Assembly (NCBI GenBank): GCA_016196785.1
Contig: JACPXA010000034.1
Span: forward strand, 1 to 5,976
Source of the DNA: Elusimicrobiota bacterium
GTDB taxonomy: Bacteria; Elusimicrobiota; Elusimicrobia; 2-01-FULL-59-12; JACPXA01
Direction: 5' to 3'
Length of the DNA stretch: 5,976 nt
Each line of letters begins with the position of its first letter. Positions within the stretch are counted from its first letter, which is position 1. The notes beneath the pieces are model-generated. The model had not been told where the DNA came from. It did not search any database and was given only the letters and a program-made list of their open reading frames with translations. Shown in pieces: positions 4,626 through 5,976 of this stretch. Made by a program: the position numbers and the translations under genes.

Positions 4626-5976
4626 GGCCGTTGCCATGGTCTTTGGTGGTCACAAAGGGGTCGAAGATCTTGGGAAGAAGTTCCTTGGGTATCCCGGTCC
4701 CGGTGTCGGAGACGGTCAGCTCGAGGTGGCTGTTGTTGGCCTGGGTGGCGAGGGTGAGGGTGCCTCCGGCAGGCATGGCGTCAGCGGCGTTCTGGATGAG
4801 GTTGATGAGGACTTGCCGAATCTGGTCAGCGTCGGCTTGGACGGTAGCGCCGTTGTGGCGGCAGTCGATTCTCCACTGAACGTGCCGCCTGCCGAGATCT
4901 CCGGAGAGGAGCTGGACGGTCGAAGCGACGATGGAATTTAAATCCACCGATTGAAGCTGGGGTGACTTCGGCTTGGCAAAATCCAACAGCTCCTGAACAA
5001 TCCTTCCAATCCGCTTGATCTCTGAGCTTAGAATCGGCTGCCAACGCTCAACAAACGCCTTGTCCTGATGGCACTCGGGAAGATATTCCGTGAAAGTTTG
5101 GAGGGCGGTGAGCGGGTTCTTTACCTCGTGTGCCATGCCGGCGGCCAAGGTAGAAATCGCCCTGAGCTTTTCGGCTTGAAAGGCCTCCTGCTCCAGGCGC
5201 TCCATCCGCCTGACCAATTCCTCGTGGGGAGACCGGAAGAGAAGCCAGTCCACCAAGCGCTGGATCCCAACCTTGAGGGGTTGGAAGCCCAGAGCCATGA
5301 GGGCAAAGGCCGCTAGAGAAAGCCAAATGGATTGATAGCCGAACGCCGTTTGGAAAATCCGCTCGATTCCATAGACCAATCCAAAGTACCCAGCAGTGAG
5401 AAGGGTTACAAGAATCGAATAGACCAGGCTTTTTCGGATTACGACGTGGATATTGAAGAGTTGGTACTTAAAAACTGCCCAGGCCACGAAAAGACAATAC
5501 AGCCACACAACGTGCCCACCAATCGGCGGGATAGGGATGCGAAAGCAGAGAGGAAAGAATGTTGCGCCAACGAGGAATCCTGAGATGCCTGCTGCCATAA
5601 CGTAAGTAATGTGGGCCTTCCGGACTCCTATGGCCGTGCGTCTACCCTGCCACATGAGGCGGATTGCATGCAGTGGTTCCCAAAGGTAGAGAGCGAAAAA
5701 AATCCAGAAGAGAGGACCGGCATCGTTGTAGTTCACAATTCCTAGTTTTGTCTTTAGGGCCGGAATGTAGAGCGGTGTGAAACTAAAACATGCCAGGATT
5801 ATACTGAGCGAATAGCAAAACCGTAAAATACGTTTCTGATTTGAAAGTCCGAGGAACACCAAAACAAAAACAGCCAGTAAACGGATAATATTGGGATCAA
5901 GATGAAAGAGTCTAACAAAAAAAGAAATGGCCAAAGTGAAAATGGTAAACGAAAGCATAATGCCAAGTGTTATCCC
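4519..5976 (-). CDS. 7TM sensor histidine kinase HK1 (5' end outside window)
   Basis: Membrane-bound sensor kinase of a two-component system. The frame is open to the window edge (GITLGI precedes the first Met at 5958), and comparison with HK2 suggests that roughly 40 or more N-terminal residues are missing, so ATG 5958 is probably internal. Counting from that Met: hydrophobic segments in 1-170 (rest of a 7TM module), FNIHVVIRKSLVYS at about 168-181, two further membrane segments to about 228, and a linker helix. A HisKA domain follows with H277 (HEVKNPL), then HATPase_c with N390, DTGTGI at 418-423, FDPFVTTK at 432-439, GNGLGL at 442-447 and the complete end TTFTLRLPL. All catalytic boxes are intact. 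The stop TGA overlaps an ATG (4522-4520), suggesting that a coupled partner gene once followed; hicA now occupies that place in the opposite orientation. The signal and cognate regulator are unknown. Confidence 0.93.
   Translation of the reverse strand, partial: GITLGIMLSFTIFTLAISFFVRLFHLDPNIIRLLAVFVLVFLGLSNQKRILRFCYSLSIILACFSFTPLYIPALKTKLGIVNYNDAGPLFWIFFALYLWEPLHAIRLMWQGRRTAIGVRKAHITYVMAAGISGFLVGATFFPLCFRIPIPPIGGHVVWLYCLFVAWAVFKYQLFNIHVVIRKSLVYSILVTLLTAGYFGLVYGIERIFQTAFGYQSIWLSLAAFALMALGFQPLKVGIQRLVDWLLFRSPHEELVRRMERLEQEAFQAEKLRAISTLAAGMAHEVKNPLTALQTFTEYLPECHQDKAFVERWQPILSSEIKRIGRIVQELLDFAKPKSPQLQSVDLNSIVASTVQLLSGDLGRRHVQWRIDCRHNGATVQADADQIRQVLINLIQNAADAMPAGGTLTLATQANNSHLELTVSDTGTGIPKELLPKIFDPFVTTKDHGNGLGLAMVHSIVRAHHGTIHAASTPGRGTTFTLRLPL
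5207..5386. repeat. Conserved paralogous block in HK1
   Basis: Partner of 2941-3120. Its exact runs include the stretch for QRLVDWL (AGTCCACCAAGCGCTGGATC on the plus strand) and ATGGATTGATAGCCGAACG, with matches at silent as well as coding positions. Confidence 0.75.

Noticed and set aside
4826..5583. Several short open frames on both strands inside HK1
   Set aside because: They are shadows of the HK1 frame with no independent support.

Overview
The window is a compact bacterial stretch, probably from a moderately GC-rich Gram-negative bacterium. Apart from one toxin-antitoxin pair, every gene lies on the minus strand. Two 7TM-type sensor kinases sit beside a bacterial-type prolyl-tRNA synthetase. 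This layout resembles Deltaproteobacteria, Nitrospirota, NC10 or Acidobacteriota, but the sequence does not fix the phylum.

Reading in the direction of transcription (right to left): (1) 5976-4519 is a membrane sensor histidine kinase (HK1) whose start lies outside the window and whose C-terminus is intact. (2) 4507-4059, on the opposite strand, is a hicB-hicA toxin-antitoxin pair. (3) 3984-3878 is an orphan fragment encoding the last ~35 residues of another histidine kinase, about 85% identical in DNA to the end of HK1. (4) 3881-2241 is a second 7TM histidine kinase (HK2). Its start overlaps the stop of the orphan fragment (ATGA), and its last residues have been replaced by sequence from an insertion sequence. 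(5) 2290-1072 is a complete IS3-family element with orfA, a -1 frameshift heptamer, orfB and inverted terminal repeats, but no target duplication. (6) 1071-949 is a short open tail of an unrecognised gene. (7) 921-1 is proS, running off the left edge.

The region reads as a tandem array of paralogous, translationally coupled two-component genes that is decaying. HicBA sits where the body of at least one kinase gene, and possibly a response regulator gene, would have been. The IS removed the end of HK2 together with whatever lay between HK2 and the small remnant. HK1 looks functional as far as it is visible. HK2 keeps its phosphoacceptor His and its N, G1, F and G2 boxes, but has lost its upstream coupling partner, any visible ribosome binding site and its native C-terminus.

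The prolyl-tRNA synthetase is notable because it lacks the large INS editing domain that most bacterial enzymes carry between motifs 2 and 3. In its place is a short loop with two CxxC pairs. I found no CRISPR array, tRNA, rRNA or convincing new multi-gene system. The points most worth following are the INS-less ProRS, the mosaic similarity of the two kinases, and the hicBA pair flanked by kinase-end direct repeats.
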